In this document: positions 1 through 12,219 of the stretch, one piece after another
Layout of the letters: the number at the start of each line of letters is the position of its first letter
Numbering within the stretch: position 1 is the stretch's first letter
NCBI GenBank assembly: GCA_030562195.1
Contig: JAUJPP010000005.1
Coordinates: 31,111,106-31,175,105 of the forward strand
Reading direction: 5' to 3'
Length of the DNA stretch: 64,000 nucleotides
Origin: Nipponacmea schrenckii
Lineage: Eukaryota; Mollusca; Gastropoda; Lottiidae
The notes under the pieces: model-generated
What the model saw: the letters and a program-made list of their open reading frames with translations, nothing else
The model's database searches: none
What the model was told of the DNA's origin: nothing
Made by a program: the position numbers and the translations under genes

Positions 1-2960
1 ACGTTTCCAGAAATAAGGACATAATTTTGCCCTTGTTGTGAACCATTGCATATTTCATTTTTTTCTACAGATGGGCTCCTGGTTCAACCAATTCAATGCA
101 AGCCCTCTCCAGCTCTGTGATTTTTTAGATTCAAACCATTCGGTTACCGCTCGGCTACTTATTTATAAGCCCGTAATTCTAGTTTAGCCTCGGCATTGAA
201 AATGACGAAAATGCTTGGTGTCAGCTTTGACTTATAGGAAAAACAGCTTGAATTATTGGAAAATTGATATCATTGACGGGACTGTCTGTGCTGTCGACTG
301 GATATAGAAAGAGTTTGCAATTATTGCCTTGGATTTTGGAGCGAGATCAAACAACTAAACAACAACATAGGGAATTTAAGTTAAATAATTAGTATTTTAT
401 CTCGTCAAATGGTTGCTAATTGGTTTCACATCTTTTAAGTAAGAAATGTAAACGTTTCTCTTTGTGACAATTGTCGAATTTACATTTTATTTTCCATTTC
501 TTCGCCAAAACGAAAGCGTAGTCAAATCTTGAACAGAAGATAAATACATATCACTTATTCCAATTTCCCGAAACTCATTCACAAACTCTTAATCATAAAA
601 AACACAATACTTGGCATTAATTTTACCAATCGCAAAGACGCCAAGTTGTTACTCAACATATAATTAATTTTGACAAATTGTAGCTAATTAACATTAAATG
701 GCTATTAAAATGATCTTGGTCACGGTGTAGTATATGTTCAAGACAGAAAAACATATTTATCGGACGGACATACATTAATAAGCTTGTGAGTGTTTTTAAT
801 ATATTGCGACTAGGAATTTACTTCAAAAACTTTTATTTCAGTTTGATAATCGTTGATAGTTTGTGGTAATTTCGGTTCAATTGATCATTACATGTAATAC
901 AAGATAATATAGTAAAACGGCATGTTTTACATCGCGTAGCTTAGTGTTATAAATCAAACATTATCTATAGTTCTAACTCTGTCACCGTGGGCAAGTTTAT
1001 TTAACTATTATTATCATTAATAATTAGACTACTCATTATGGCTATCGTTACCAGCTGAACAACAAAATTACCTCCTGGCATGCTCGCTTCTACCCTTATC
1101 ACCGGAAGCTAGCTCGCTTACATTTGAAACGACCTGGGGCGGGAAAAACGTCAAATTTGACTGATGACGTCGTTGAAAAGCAGACGATATTAGCTTTGAT
1201 TTGACTGTTTGATCCAGCTTGATTGATTGGTTGAGCGCGTGAAGAGAAGACTATTGATATAGAACCTGTAATAATGTTCTAGTCGGCGAAACTGAGGAGG
1301 TGAAAATTGTCGTGTAGAATATTGTTATCGTGTTTAATTCCTTTGTCTGTCAAATACGCTTGACCTTTGACCCAACTGATTGTCTAAGTGCAGGTAAAGT
1401 TGACATATAGATATTATTTTGTTGTTATGATTTTTGAAATCAATTTGATGTCCATTGAAAAAGTATAATACCCAGAAAATTGCAGGGTTTACTTTCTTAA
1501 AACCATTCTTAGAGAATTAAATCAAAGTTCACCTGAAAAAAAAAAACAACATAAAATAGAGCAACATGAATTTTAAATCTCACAACAAGCCTACTGGCCG
1601 AGGTCATTAAGTAAGCAAAAGGCCTACAAAGTCTAATAAAGGTGATTAGATGATTAGTGTAAAAAAAAAGTTAATTAAGAAGATGAAGATTTTTTTTATC
1701 AGAGGCAACTCAGAAGTCTATAAAATTCTTGTTTAGGCCTATATCACTTAAATCAACATCAAACATTGAAGGGTGGTAACATTTTAACAAATTCATTGAT
1801 AGGCTAAAATTAGTAACGAACTGGATTGAAAATAAGATCGATTAAAGTAAATTTGATGAATTTGCTGTTTTATCAAGAATCATTTTGAACAGATCTAATG
1901 AAGTTTAATTTTTGGTTCGGATTGTATCAGCGAGAATGAGTTTCATTGACTGTGGGCTTTCGTCTTAGGAAAAGTTGAAAGTTGAAAGTTCCACAGAACA
2001 AGAGACAGAATTCACTTATTTGCACACATCAGGAACGGAGGACAGGACATTGTCGCTCGGGTCCCGATACTATGTTATTTGCAGAGTTAGCCGTAAAAGT
2101 GATGGGGACCAAAAAAGTCCATATTAGAACAGTCAAAAGAACCAAATAGCTCATTAAAATAGACCTATCGGACCACCCACGAGGAAGAATATTTCTAGTT
2201 CCTGGAAACTACTAGACGTCTAAGAGATGTTCAAATTATAGTTAATTGTTCACCTTATTAAACCTTGTTTGGCTGGTTACCAATCTTTTAATAAAAAGGC
2301 GGGAATTTCTCAGAGGCTGAAATAGGATTATGTTTGCTGATCTCCCACCGATTGAGTGTTTAGTCGAAAGACGTCTACTTGTAAGGCACGTTCACGGAAT
2401 TTCCCGCGCAACACAGCGCAATCAATTACCGGCTGAGAAACCAATTTATTCCAACATGGCGTCGATTAGTGAAGCTAGCCAATCCCCCGGGACGCTCGAA
2501 ACGTGATGTAAATTGGTTTTCCCAGTTCCGTATGTTTTTCTTTAATAAGACGTTTCTTGGGACCCTTTTGTTGATCGCTTCTTAGTTATAATAGAAACAT
2601 AGTCTATAGTTGTCCCCGTGTTTTTCTTAACCTCTTTTTACTTTAGTCCTACCCTGAAGATTAAGAAAAGCTAGTGAATACATTGTCAAAAAATCAACCT
2701 AATTGGGAATTAATGTGAGTTTGCATATTACACGGTGTTGATTATCAAACTCGATGTCATTGGGCCAGGATTCGTAAGGTAACATTGCCCAATGTTTTCG
2801 TATTATAAAGGTTTTGTCTGCAGTGAGATTAATGTTGTACCAAAGAGTTTATTTTAAAAATTTTCAAGGAGAGGGCGCTGTCAATTGTAGCCTGTGAGGA
2901 TAGTGAGGCTATCCAATTAAAGAAATGTTTCGAATTCACAGGGTAACTAATTTGAAGTTA
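1..2960. other. Non-coding AT-rich DNA, left edge
   Basis: No open frame here looks like a protein exon and no RNA gene was recognised. Two stretches are less AT-rich than the rest and hold recognisable binding-site words. At about 1075-1260 there is a GGGCGGG-like word and TGATGACGTC, a CRE/ATF-type core. At about 2280-2530 there are GGCGGGAA and TTCCCGCGC, which are E2F-like. These could be regulatory DNA for a neighbouring developmental gene, but that is inference from composition only. Confidence 0.4.
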
Positions 2961-4248
2961 AACAAGTGGTTGCCTAGCAAGATACGCCCACTTTAAAATA
3001 TATTTTCTGTTTTAGCACAGGCAAAGACTCTAAGATTATTTAGGTCTAATCCAAGTTCTCGTCAATATAAATGTTCACACCAAATTTCATTTAAATCAGA
3101 TGAAAACTGTATTGTCTATCGCAATCACAAGCCGCGTTTTGACTAAGTCAAGTGCAATAACTCAAAAACAGTATATCCAAATGTCAATTTGACAAGGTGA
3201 CATCAACTTTAATGATCACACCAAATTTCATTCCAATCAGATGAAAACTGTTGTCTCTATTGTGTTCACAAGTCTATTTCGACGCAATTTGACTTAGTCA
3301 AGGCCAATAACTCAAAAGACGTTCACCCAAAAAACGTCATGATCAAACTTGTCCAAGATTTCATCAATATAAATGATAACACCAAATTTCATTCAAATCA
3401 AATGGAAATTGTGATCTCCATCGCTTTCACAAGCCAATTTTGAGGCGTTTTGACTAAGTCAAGTGCAATAACTCAAAAACCATTCATCGAAAAATCACCA
3501 ATTTCGAACTTGTCCAAGATCTCATCAATATCAATGATCACATCAAGTTTCATTTAAATCAGATGAAAACTGTAGTCTCTATCACGTTCACAAGTCAATT
3601 TTGAGGCGTTTTGGCAAAGTCAAGTGCAATAACTTAAAAACCATTCATGGAAAAATCGCCAATTTCAAACTTGTTCAAGATCTCATCAATATAAATGATC
3701 ACAGCAAGTTTCATTCAAACCTGATGAAAACTGTAGTCTCTATCGCGTTCACAAGCCAATTTTGACGCGTTTTGGTTAAGTCAAGTGCAATAACTCAAAA
3801 ACCATTCATCGAAAAATCACCAATTTCGAACTTGTCCAAGATCTCATCAATATCAATGATCACAGCAAGTTTCATTCAAATCTGATGAAAACTGTAGTCT
3901 CTATCACGTTCACAAGTCAATTTTGAGGCGTTTTGGCAAAGTCAAGTGCAATAACTCAAAAACCATTCATGGAAAAATCGCCAATTTCAAACTTGTTCAA
4001 GATCTCATCAATATAAATGATCACAGCAAATTTCATTCAAACCTGATGAAAACTGTAGTCTCTATCGCGTTCACAAGCCAATTTTGAAGCGTTTTGGTTA
4101 AGTCAAGTATTACTGATCACAGAAAGTTTCATTTAAATCCGACAAAAACTGTAGCTATTGCGTTCACAAGCAATTGTGGACGGACGGACCGACGGACGGA
4201 CGGACAGGGGTGACGACAATATACGACCACATTATAATGTGGGCGTAT
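2961..4248 (+). mobile_element. Pearl/CvA-like non-autonomous element, copy 1
   Basis: The element starts AACAAGTGGTTGCCTAGCAA, followed by ATACGCCCAC at 2982-2991. It ends GTGGGCGTAT at 4239-4248, the exact inverse, giving 10-bp terminal inverted repeats. The core is a tandem array of period 161 bp: CACAAG(C/T)CAATTTTGA recurs at 3428, 3589, 3750, 3911 and 4072. A (GGAC)n microsatellite at about 4180-4205 precedes the right end, and CCACATTATAATGTGG is a perfect 16-bp palindrome there. No clear target duplication is visible. This order (5' flank, about 160-bp core repeats, tetranucleotide microsatellite, 3' hairpin) is that of the bivalve pearl/CvA elements, which have been linked to Helentrons. 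No coding capacity is seen. Confidence 0.8.
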
Positions 4249-7200
4249 AAAAACGGTGTGTAATTATTTCTATATATTTACATTTTGAATATATTTGAGT
4301 GCATTATATAAAATTTCGAGATATCTTTTTTGACAACTATTTGCAATTTAACAGAATATATTATGACATTCATTGTCGTTTTTTTTTTATTTAAATAATT
4401 GCTCGTAAACACTCTAGCTTCCAATGTAAGTAAATTAGCTTGTCGCTTCCAATCAAGAGCACTTCGAGCAATTAGGTTACTAACTTGACTAAATTTGACT
4501 AAAGTTCAGACCAGCTATATGTACATTGATTACATATTAACTGTGACCCTGGTGAAACTAACATTAATGAAATGAATAAAGCTGTTACAGTTTTTGACAC
4601 TCAATTGATTCATTAAAATAGGAAATCTTTTCCAACATTCATTACATTACGTAAAAGTGTGTCAAGCAATAATGAGGACGTTAAAATAATTGCCTTTAAA
4701 GTGTTTAATACTGACCATAATTACTCTTTTAAAATACCTAGATTCAGTGTAATGTAGGGAGAGAAGGACCCCTACCACTAAAACGATGGCCAGATTAGTG
4801 TCCCCTTTTCAAATGTGTTGACAACCCATGGAGAACCGTTTTAAAAAGACAAGATAGTCTTAAGATACTGGCGAGTATAAAAGCAACCTATGTTGTTGAG
4901 AAACGATGTAGAAATATAAAGAGACACATTTTGAATAGCGTCCCCTACTGATAAACTAGTTTTCTTTAGGTACCAAAATGACAGGTTTACCCTATGATTA
5001 CCCTTAGAAATTGTCATTTCGTCGTTTTCTGATGTGGGCTGACAGTCAAGAGTGTGTTCAATTTTTGAAGTCTTTTAAAAGACACACAGTTGAGATATAA
5101 GAGTTAAACATTCGGAACAGTCTGACTTTAAACTAAAGATAACTTGACTTAAACATAAAATGTCTTTTTCGTCGTCGAACGGAATATTTTGCACGTTTTA
5201 TTGAGTTGTCTTTTGAAAATAATGTAAATCGTTTGCTCGGTAAATGATTTGAAATATACAAAAGTAACAATTTGCCCTCCCGGTTAGATACATTCCTTAC
5301 AGTTTCGAGGTATTTTTGATTGTTATTTGGTGACTCGTACTTAAGTTTTGTTACAGAAAAGGTCCCTTTAATTTCTGAATAACGTATTGTCTGGGTAAAG
5401 TTGTTTATTTTGAACGGTGTATAAGAACGATAGGGGTCCGGAATGAAACGGTATCCATTGGACTACTTCAGCAAGTCTCGATCATACAGAATTGGAATTT
5501 CAATAATAGCTTAAAATATTTAAAGATCTGTATATTCGAGTCTACACTTTGCTGCGTCTAATGATGACAACTTGACGGGAAATGCCAACAGTTTTAAAAG
5601 CCTATTGTAATAATGAGTCTTGGTGAAGAGGGTCTCTAAGATGAAAACCGCTCGTTCTTTTTTATTTATCTGTCATTTTTCAACCCACCAAACCCTTCAT
5701 ATGCCCACAGCCTAGACCATTCAAATCATCTACCTTAAAAGACTCCTTTCACACCTGGATAAAGAGTCCCATTTATGTGCAATAGAGCGTTTAGTGACAA
5801 TGTCGTCCATGCTGTGCCTCAGGCCCTCCTTTCCACTTTCAACGCCATGGACAGATGTAATGTATGTACTGAACTGCTCACAAGAAGAGACAAACACAAC
5901 TCTATCGTATTAAACTCGAAATTTAAATGGATTTTTGCTTGTAACGACATTTTAATCCAAAAGATCAGCTCATTGAGATATAAGAGCAGTATTTTAGGGG
6001 ATTTTAAGGGTCTATAATTATGTTCAAAAATTGTAAAGATCGCTTATTGACTCAAATGCAAACAAAAGATATTCAAGTCTTTAATAACTCAAGGTTTTAA
6101 TCGCCCCAATGGCTTTATAATTCTAGAAAAGGTACATTTTCAATTGATGTGTCTTCACTTTATATTCAAAATACAATTCAAAAATAAACAAAGTTATGTT
6201 TTTATTAAGCAATTAAATTTTGATTCCCATCGGCTGTTTATATAGGAGAATAGGTTTGTTTACTTCACCTTTATCTGAGACTTTCCTTAAGTTATGAAAA
6301 TTTGATTTGAGATTATTTCTGAAATCTGGTCGGGAAGTTTAATTTATAGGGTGCATTATTTTACAAATATTTTTTATATTGTTTAACACATCATAATATA
6401 AAGGTTCTAAAAATTCAATGTAAAATTCATAACACAAAATGATATACTAGCATATATGTATGTTTTAAAGATTCACTTATCAAGGAAACATTGAGCAGTT
6501 ATTGTTGAGCGCGATAAAGTATATTAGGTAAGCCTACATAATAATTTACAGAGAAAATGATGAGTTCATATTATAAGTGGAATTTATCATAGACTTCTAA
6601 ACAAAGTTGTTCTTTTAATAAATGATAACTGTTTACTTCAGTTTTTAGTGAGTTGTTTCGTGTTATGGGATTTTGTGATCCTTTTCGTCATCACCTAAAC
6701 AAATATCCATTATTCGACTGTTTGCGGATCACGTGACATCTTGAAATCTCATGAGAGTTTTCCGCCAAAATATGAACAAGAACATAATTCTTTCCCGCCA
6801 TTTTATCAACATACGTCTCCAATGAGATCACGTTTCCTCTTTAGGGATGCGATTTTAATTTTCTCAAAGTAATTAGATGTATGGCTCAACACGAGCCGAC
6901 AAAAACCCTTAATGATGTTTGATCTGGCACTGTTTTCAAAACACAGCAGAACAACTCATCCTAGAAGATTGAACATCACCGACTGATACTACTGTAATTA
7001 ACACCATCAGTGCTATCACTGTAATATCTTAATAACAATACCATACTAATGATATCTTTTTAATTTCTTAAATTTAAAAAAAAAAAACGCTTCAAGACAT
7101 TCAAGAGAATTTTTCGTATTCTTGTGATTTTTGAAAAACTCTTCAATTTATTACGTGTTTTTCAATTATCAAATGCATCTTTATGTATAATTACTTATTT

Positions 7201-7260
7201 ATTTTTTTTTTTATGTTATTTATGGCAGCTGGTATATTTACTGATGAATAGAGTTCTTAT
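4249..7260. other. Non-coding AT-rich intergenic DNA
   Basis: No conserved exon, RNA gene or strong repeat was recognised. The open frame at 5775-6017 encodes no recognisable domain and has no flanking splice or promoter context. The part at about 6690-6870 is less AT-rich and holds CACGTG-type words (GATCACGTGAC), a possible regulatory patch. Confidence 0.35.
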
Positions 7261-7273
7261 TGGCCAAGTTTAA

Positions 7274-7316
7274 AATATTAAAAATTTTATGTTCATTCTA
7301 AGACCTATTATCCTAA
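7274..7316 (+). repeat. Relic right end of a TTAA-type MITE
   Basis: The stretch AAAATTTTATGTTCATTCTA and the following CCTATTATCC match, with a few substitutions, the right-hand end of the intact element at 62016-62489. No left end is seen nearby, so this is a truncated or diverged copy. Confidence 0.5.
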
Positions 7317-8620
7317 CTGTTCTTCGAATTGTAAACCCGAAACGGTGAATGAACAGATGTGGCTGTTTGATTATTGTTAATTCCAGAAGTGGATTGTTGA
7401 CCATGGAATCAATTTACTGATTACTTCTTTAGATGGTCAATTGCTGATGTCTGCTTAAGCTATACTATTTTTCTACTGAGATTATGGGTAGAATTTTGCT
7501 ATGTTGTTGGACCTAAACATTTGAGCGAATGTTGTTGGTGGTAAGAGGCTCGATAGACTACCACAGCGTTTGCTCCTTAAAATCGAACTCATCAATAAAC
7601 ATTGCTACCAGCATATCATACTGGGTTTAATTCGTTGCGGGCTTTAACTTAATATACAAGTACACCAAGATATATATATACATGTATTTATCCTTTCCTT
7701 GTTACAGTTTCAAACAGTTCCTTTTGTTACAAATTGTTTCTTATCAATTTTTACAACGAACGATAACTCTCCCTGGAAAATTCACAATTCCATAAACGTT
7801 TTATCTAATCAGATTCACAGCCTAAGTAGTCTTTTTATTATATTAAATAAAATAAAGTATCGTAAAGTAGTCTTTTATGGCGTTAAGAGGGTTAATAGCT
7901 TGACAAATTCATTGGAAACCTAAAGCGCGACCAGTTCAATTGTTCAATATAGACGACCATTAAAAAACGTTTCAGAACAATTTACTGGAAATAAATGATT
8001 AATTATTTTGTCTATTTTGGAAGCCATGTTTTCGTAATGTTCGATAAATTGTCCAAAATAAACAAATATAGTCGGCAAATTTGTGAAATATGTCGTTACA
8101 TGAATGATAATGGATTTTATATAAACTGAAAGTGTTATTCTATCTACTGAACACTTGCACGTACCGCTGATTCCAAACGGTCCATGCTAATTCCCCGCCA
8201 TACATATGTCTTTTAATCAAAGAGGCAGAACTATCCTATAAATGGAAAAGACATTAACTAATTCGACATAACAAACCGATAAAGGGAAAGGGCATTAACT
8301 CATTCTGGGCGACGATGCAGATAATTGCATGAGATAGGTCGGCGACAGACAAATAAATAGCCTGAAGTATGGTTAATGGATTATTATGGCGAAGAACATC
8401 AACTCGTAACCTTTACTAATCACTTGATGAAATCAAAACAATACTTTATACAGCATGCAAGTCAACAGTTTCGATGAGTTACCTCCCTTGAGACAATCAG
8501 GCACGTGTGTTCAATGTGGCGTGGAAGTGGTGGCTGTTGCCTGTCATGACGAAAAGTAAACGAAATTAGAATAAGGATGGTACAGGATATGAACTTGTAA
8601 CTCAATGTAAAGAACCCAAA
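7317..8620. other. Non-coding AT-rich DNA
   Basis: Only a short (TA)n run near 7670 and ordinary AT-rich sequence are seen. The open frame at 7699-7923 has no recognisable domain. Confidence 0.3.
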
Positions 8621-8665
8621 TTATCTGAAAGGGAGAAGCAAATAGTCTACATTTATCATGAATAA

Positions 8666-8929
8666 TTGCTTATTTTTGTAGATATGGCAATTGTTCTGTT
8701 TAAAGCGCCTAAAAGGTATTTGCCTGCAGATCGGACATGGATTCCGCAATCCTGTCTGGACTTTGCCGGACCCGCACATCGTGTATTCGATTGTCCAATT
8801 AGAACTGTATCGATTTGCCAGGTGGCACCGTACACCGCACTGGACATCGTAAACGGAGATCTTGTCAAGTTTATTCACACATTGGAGCTCTTGCATCATT
8901 CACCAAGTACAGGCCTACATTGTACTTGA
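8666..8929. other. Less AT-rich island, open in several frames, unrecognised
   Basis: About 250 bp with clearly higher GC than its flanks stays open in two frames on each strand. The longest minus-strand reading (8621-8899, 92 residues) contains a cysteine pair, NPCPICRQ, preceded by GKVQTG. That is faintly like the zinc-binding stretch of mitochondrial ribosomal S18-family proteins, but the rest of the domain is not visible and no splice sites support an exon. It may be an exon or a decayed gene piece. I do not recognise it with confidence. Confidence 0.2.
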
Positions 8930-11040
8930 AAAACAAATTTGTTCTCCCAAACCGTGTTGAAATTAGTACGTGTTGCCTATCATTTAACACATTAAAAGTG
9001 ATAAATAAGTGGTGATTACCAGTAATGTGTTAATTAACCAGATTCAGGTACCTACATATACATGATTAGTCCGAAAGTTATTCATTTGAATTTTTTTATT
9101 TTTTATTAAAGATCGAATGCCGCGTTAAATCACCGAGTAAGTGAACTAATCTGGTCTTCGGATTCACATATCTTGGTGACAGCTTTTGAGTAAGGTGGAG
9201 AAAATGTTAGACCCAAGAGCTCTATTTGTTTTTTCGTTTTTTTTTTTTTAATTTTTTTTTTAGTATAAAACAAAACTGATGCTAGTGCAAAATGCATCTC
9301 TCTCACGACACATTTTAGAAAAAAAAATCCACTTAAAATTATTTTGATAATTAGAAAAAGAAAATGAAACGCGTTTGAAATCGATGTAAACTGAAATGTC
9401 AAACTTATCTCATAGAAAATAAAAAATAATTGAAAATGAACGTATCCACTTGAAATCGACATCAAATAAAAGTGAAACAATACAATGATTGTGGTCTGAT
9501 TCCTCTAACATGAAACATTGTTCAATTTATTTAGAAAAACCGCCGTTTGTTGAAAGTGTATTGTTACGCACAATTAAACACAACGAGGTTTCTTTACTTG
9601 GAGAAAATATGAAAAATAATTTCCATTCACACCCAGTCTTATAAAGCGAGTTATTCTAAGACCAATTAACTAACAAGTGATTTGCACTCGAATGCTATTA
9701 GAAGTAATTTTCCAAGGAAGTCAAGAGGAACAAGGATGAGTTTTGAGGGTTTGTAGCAGTGAAAAGAACACAGCTAAATAACGATTAAAAATAATTACAG
9801 ACATTATGAATAATCCCATGAAATGACAGTCAACCTGGAATAAAATTAAACCAAAATAAACTCCAGGAAATTAACACAAATACACCAGCTACTGATCATG
9901 ATGATGACTCCCTTATTACTTGAAACACGTAAAGATCATGGTTGAAGGTTTAACTTATGGAGCTCACCTCTGTCTTCAGCACTCTTATAGATTTAGCATT
10001 AGGCTTTGAATTAGAGATTTTCCCTTATTTTAGGAATGGTCCATCTCGCGAACCAAAAAGTCAATTGCCATCTACATACAATAATGAGTGTTTATACAGC
10101 TGTTTGGGCTTGTATTTAAACAGACCGATATTAACAACTGCGTCTTTACGTCTTTAAAATTTAAAAGAATGTGTATACACACTATATTTGGGATACTCTT
10201 TGACTCCATGTTATTCTATAGATTGGTTCATAATGTGATCACCCCTTTACACTGCCAAATGACTGTGTGCAATGTTCTTTTACTTCCGATTGATTCAATA
10301 GGTGTAGTAAAAATAGTTTTGATGAGACTGTCATGGAGTTTGATTTGCATTAGAAATTCTGACCATAATCCACATTGCACGTTCTTCTTTATTGCATATA
10401 AAACTACCATGGTCATTATAATTTCTAAAACAATGCTAAATTGTTAAAGAGCAGGAATGACGAAGCTTATTCTAAGGAAAGTTTGAATGTACCATAAAGA
10501 CATATACAAATAACCTGCATCCCAAGGGATTTCACGTCGATAATACTTTATGGCGATCTTTCATTCAAGCCTTTTATTTTCCTGGCCATTAAAATTGCTC
10601 TGTTTGGCATCGTAATGTGGCATATAAACTGTTAATGCTGAGGATTATGACTGTATTTTTATCAATATCGTGTAAATGATGCGACAAACAAACTCGTTTT
10701 AATTCATTTTCGACACCGATCCTCTATTTTATGGTGAATTATCGACAGGGCAATAATGTTAGAGCATTATAACAACTTCGACTTGCCAAGAGTCAGTTCT
10801 ACTGAACATGCTGCTATTTGTATGTGAATGATGTATTTTTTATTATAGGATGAGATAGTTAGTGTATACACTAGTTAAAAATGGCTAAGGTTATAATTAT
10901 GATGAGTATGGAAGTCTTGTTCTTTCATCGGTTCTCAAATCCAAATCTAAAAAACAAAAAAACTTTTTTTTTATTTTGGACCTCAGTATCCTGTTTAAAT
11001 ACTGTATCCCATTGACCTAGTGTTTTTTTGAGAATTACCG
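8930..11040. other. Non-coding AT-rich DNA
   Basis: Nothing beyond homopolymer runs (for example the poly-T at about 9238-9262) and unsupported short open frames (9130-9480 minus, 9957-10157 plus, 10088-10447 plus) is seen. None of these has recognisable domains or flanking splice signals consistent with an exon. Confidence 0.3.
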
Positions 11041-11106
11041 ATGGGTTGGTCGCAGTATGGTTATAAATATAAGTGATGAAGAAGATTATTTGGTTATCGT
11101 GCTGAA

Positions 11107-11943
11107 GGTTTAAACCATTCGTATACTGTGTTCAGCTTGTCCACCCAATAGCTCTCGCGCTGTAATCTTCTGTTTGGGTTTAATGGTCTCTTTGAAATAT
11201 ACTTTGATATCAAGTTTTCTATTTTCGTCAAAATTGGTACCCTTGAACACTGTCGTGTCCAGGAAGTTCATACTTATTTCGCTAATGTTTGCGGTTAATT
11301 TTACTGATGGATGGTGGTTATTCAGAATTTGAAAATACTGCCAAAAATAATCTAGAGATTCGGTGTTTAAAGGTGAAATTCGTCTATTTCGCGTTCCCAT
11401 TCGGCCATGAATATATTCGCGTAACTGGGGGGCAAAGCGTTTCCCCATAGCAGTATCAGATATTTGAAGATAAGTTGTTCTGTTAAAATTGGTGTCATTT
11501 CGCGTTAAACAAATTTCTAGGAGGTCTAAAATTTCCTTGTCGGGTGGTCTATATTAGTAAACATTGAAGTCACGTCCAATGTAATAAATTTCGCATCAGG
11601 AGGAGTATTTAATTTCTTTAGTTTTTCAAAATCGGTAGTATCTTTTAGATAGGAAGGGTGCTGACATGCCAATGGTAATAAGATATGGTCCATGTACTCA
11701 GAAACTCGGTATGTTTCGCTCGCGCAATTTGAAATTATATTATGAGCTTCGGAGACTAAAATTTTTTAATATATCATTGATTCTTTTCGCCGTTTCCATG
11801 AAAATTGGTATCTCAAGTTCGCAATAATGATGTGCTTTATAAAGTTGTTTATTAATTTCAGAAATGTAGTCAACGCGGATTTGTACGACACAACTACCTT
11901 TGTCGCTTTATCGAATGATAATGCTCTGATCGTTTTTCAACTC
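11107..11943 (-). pseudogene. Penelope-like reverse transcriptase relic
   Basis: Read on the minus strand from 11943 down, the order of a Penelope-like RT is recognisable. First comes LKNDQSIIIR, then an in-frame stop, then SDKGSCVV. These are followed by SEYMDHILLPLACQHPSYLK, FITLDVTSMFTNID (RT motif A region), TAMGKRFAP, and NNHHPSVKLT with FLDTTVFKGTNFDE. The frame breaks several times: after TNIDH, and at a run of six Cs near 11435 where the shifted frame reads SYANIFMAEWE. The segment that should carry the YxDD catalytic motif is missing, so no active polymerase can be made. No endonuclease domain or terminal repeats were found. It abuts a transposase fragment of opposite orientation near 11950. 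Confidence 0.75.
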
Positions 11944-11949
11944 ATTTAT

Positions 11950-12219
11950 TGTTTAATGTTTTTAATGATAGAATGTGGGGTTAGCGATTTCGAAGCTGGC
12001 ATCTGGAAAGGCTTTCGCGTATGTTTTCCAGATACACCTATAAGGGGTTGTGGTTTTCATTGGGGCCAGGCGGTATTTAGAAAGATTCAGACCTTGGGAT
12101 TTGAAGCCTCATATTTCAAAAAGGACGATATGTATAAACTTATGCGCAAGGTTTTATCTTTACCTTATTTGCCATCTCTGTATCCTATGTACATTTGCCT
12201 TTATATCTGTATGCTTTGA
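11950..12219 (+). pseudogene. MULE-type transposase domain fragment
   Basis: The plus-strand reading contains SDFEAGIWKGF, then FPDTPIRGCGFHWGQAVFRK and LMRKVLSLPYLP. This is the second half of a MULE transposase domain: a D/E-x-E type acidic residue, then the C-x-FHW-Q motif. The reading is open to a stop at 12219, but the N-terminal half of the catalytic core and the zinc-finger region are absent. Upstream the same frame runs into antisense Penelope-like sequence, so the start at 11827 is not real. It is a domesticated or dead fragment of an older element; dead is more likely given its size. Confidence 0.7.

Noticed and set aside
2375..2395. TAAGGCACG word, which resembles the miR-124 seed region
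   Set aside because: Only the first nine bases agree and I found no pairing arm to make a hairpin.
11827..11949. N-terminal part of the plus-strand open frame at 11827-12219
   Set aside because: This part is the antisense of the Penelope-like RT relic; only the portion after about 11950 matches a MULE transposase.
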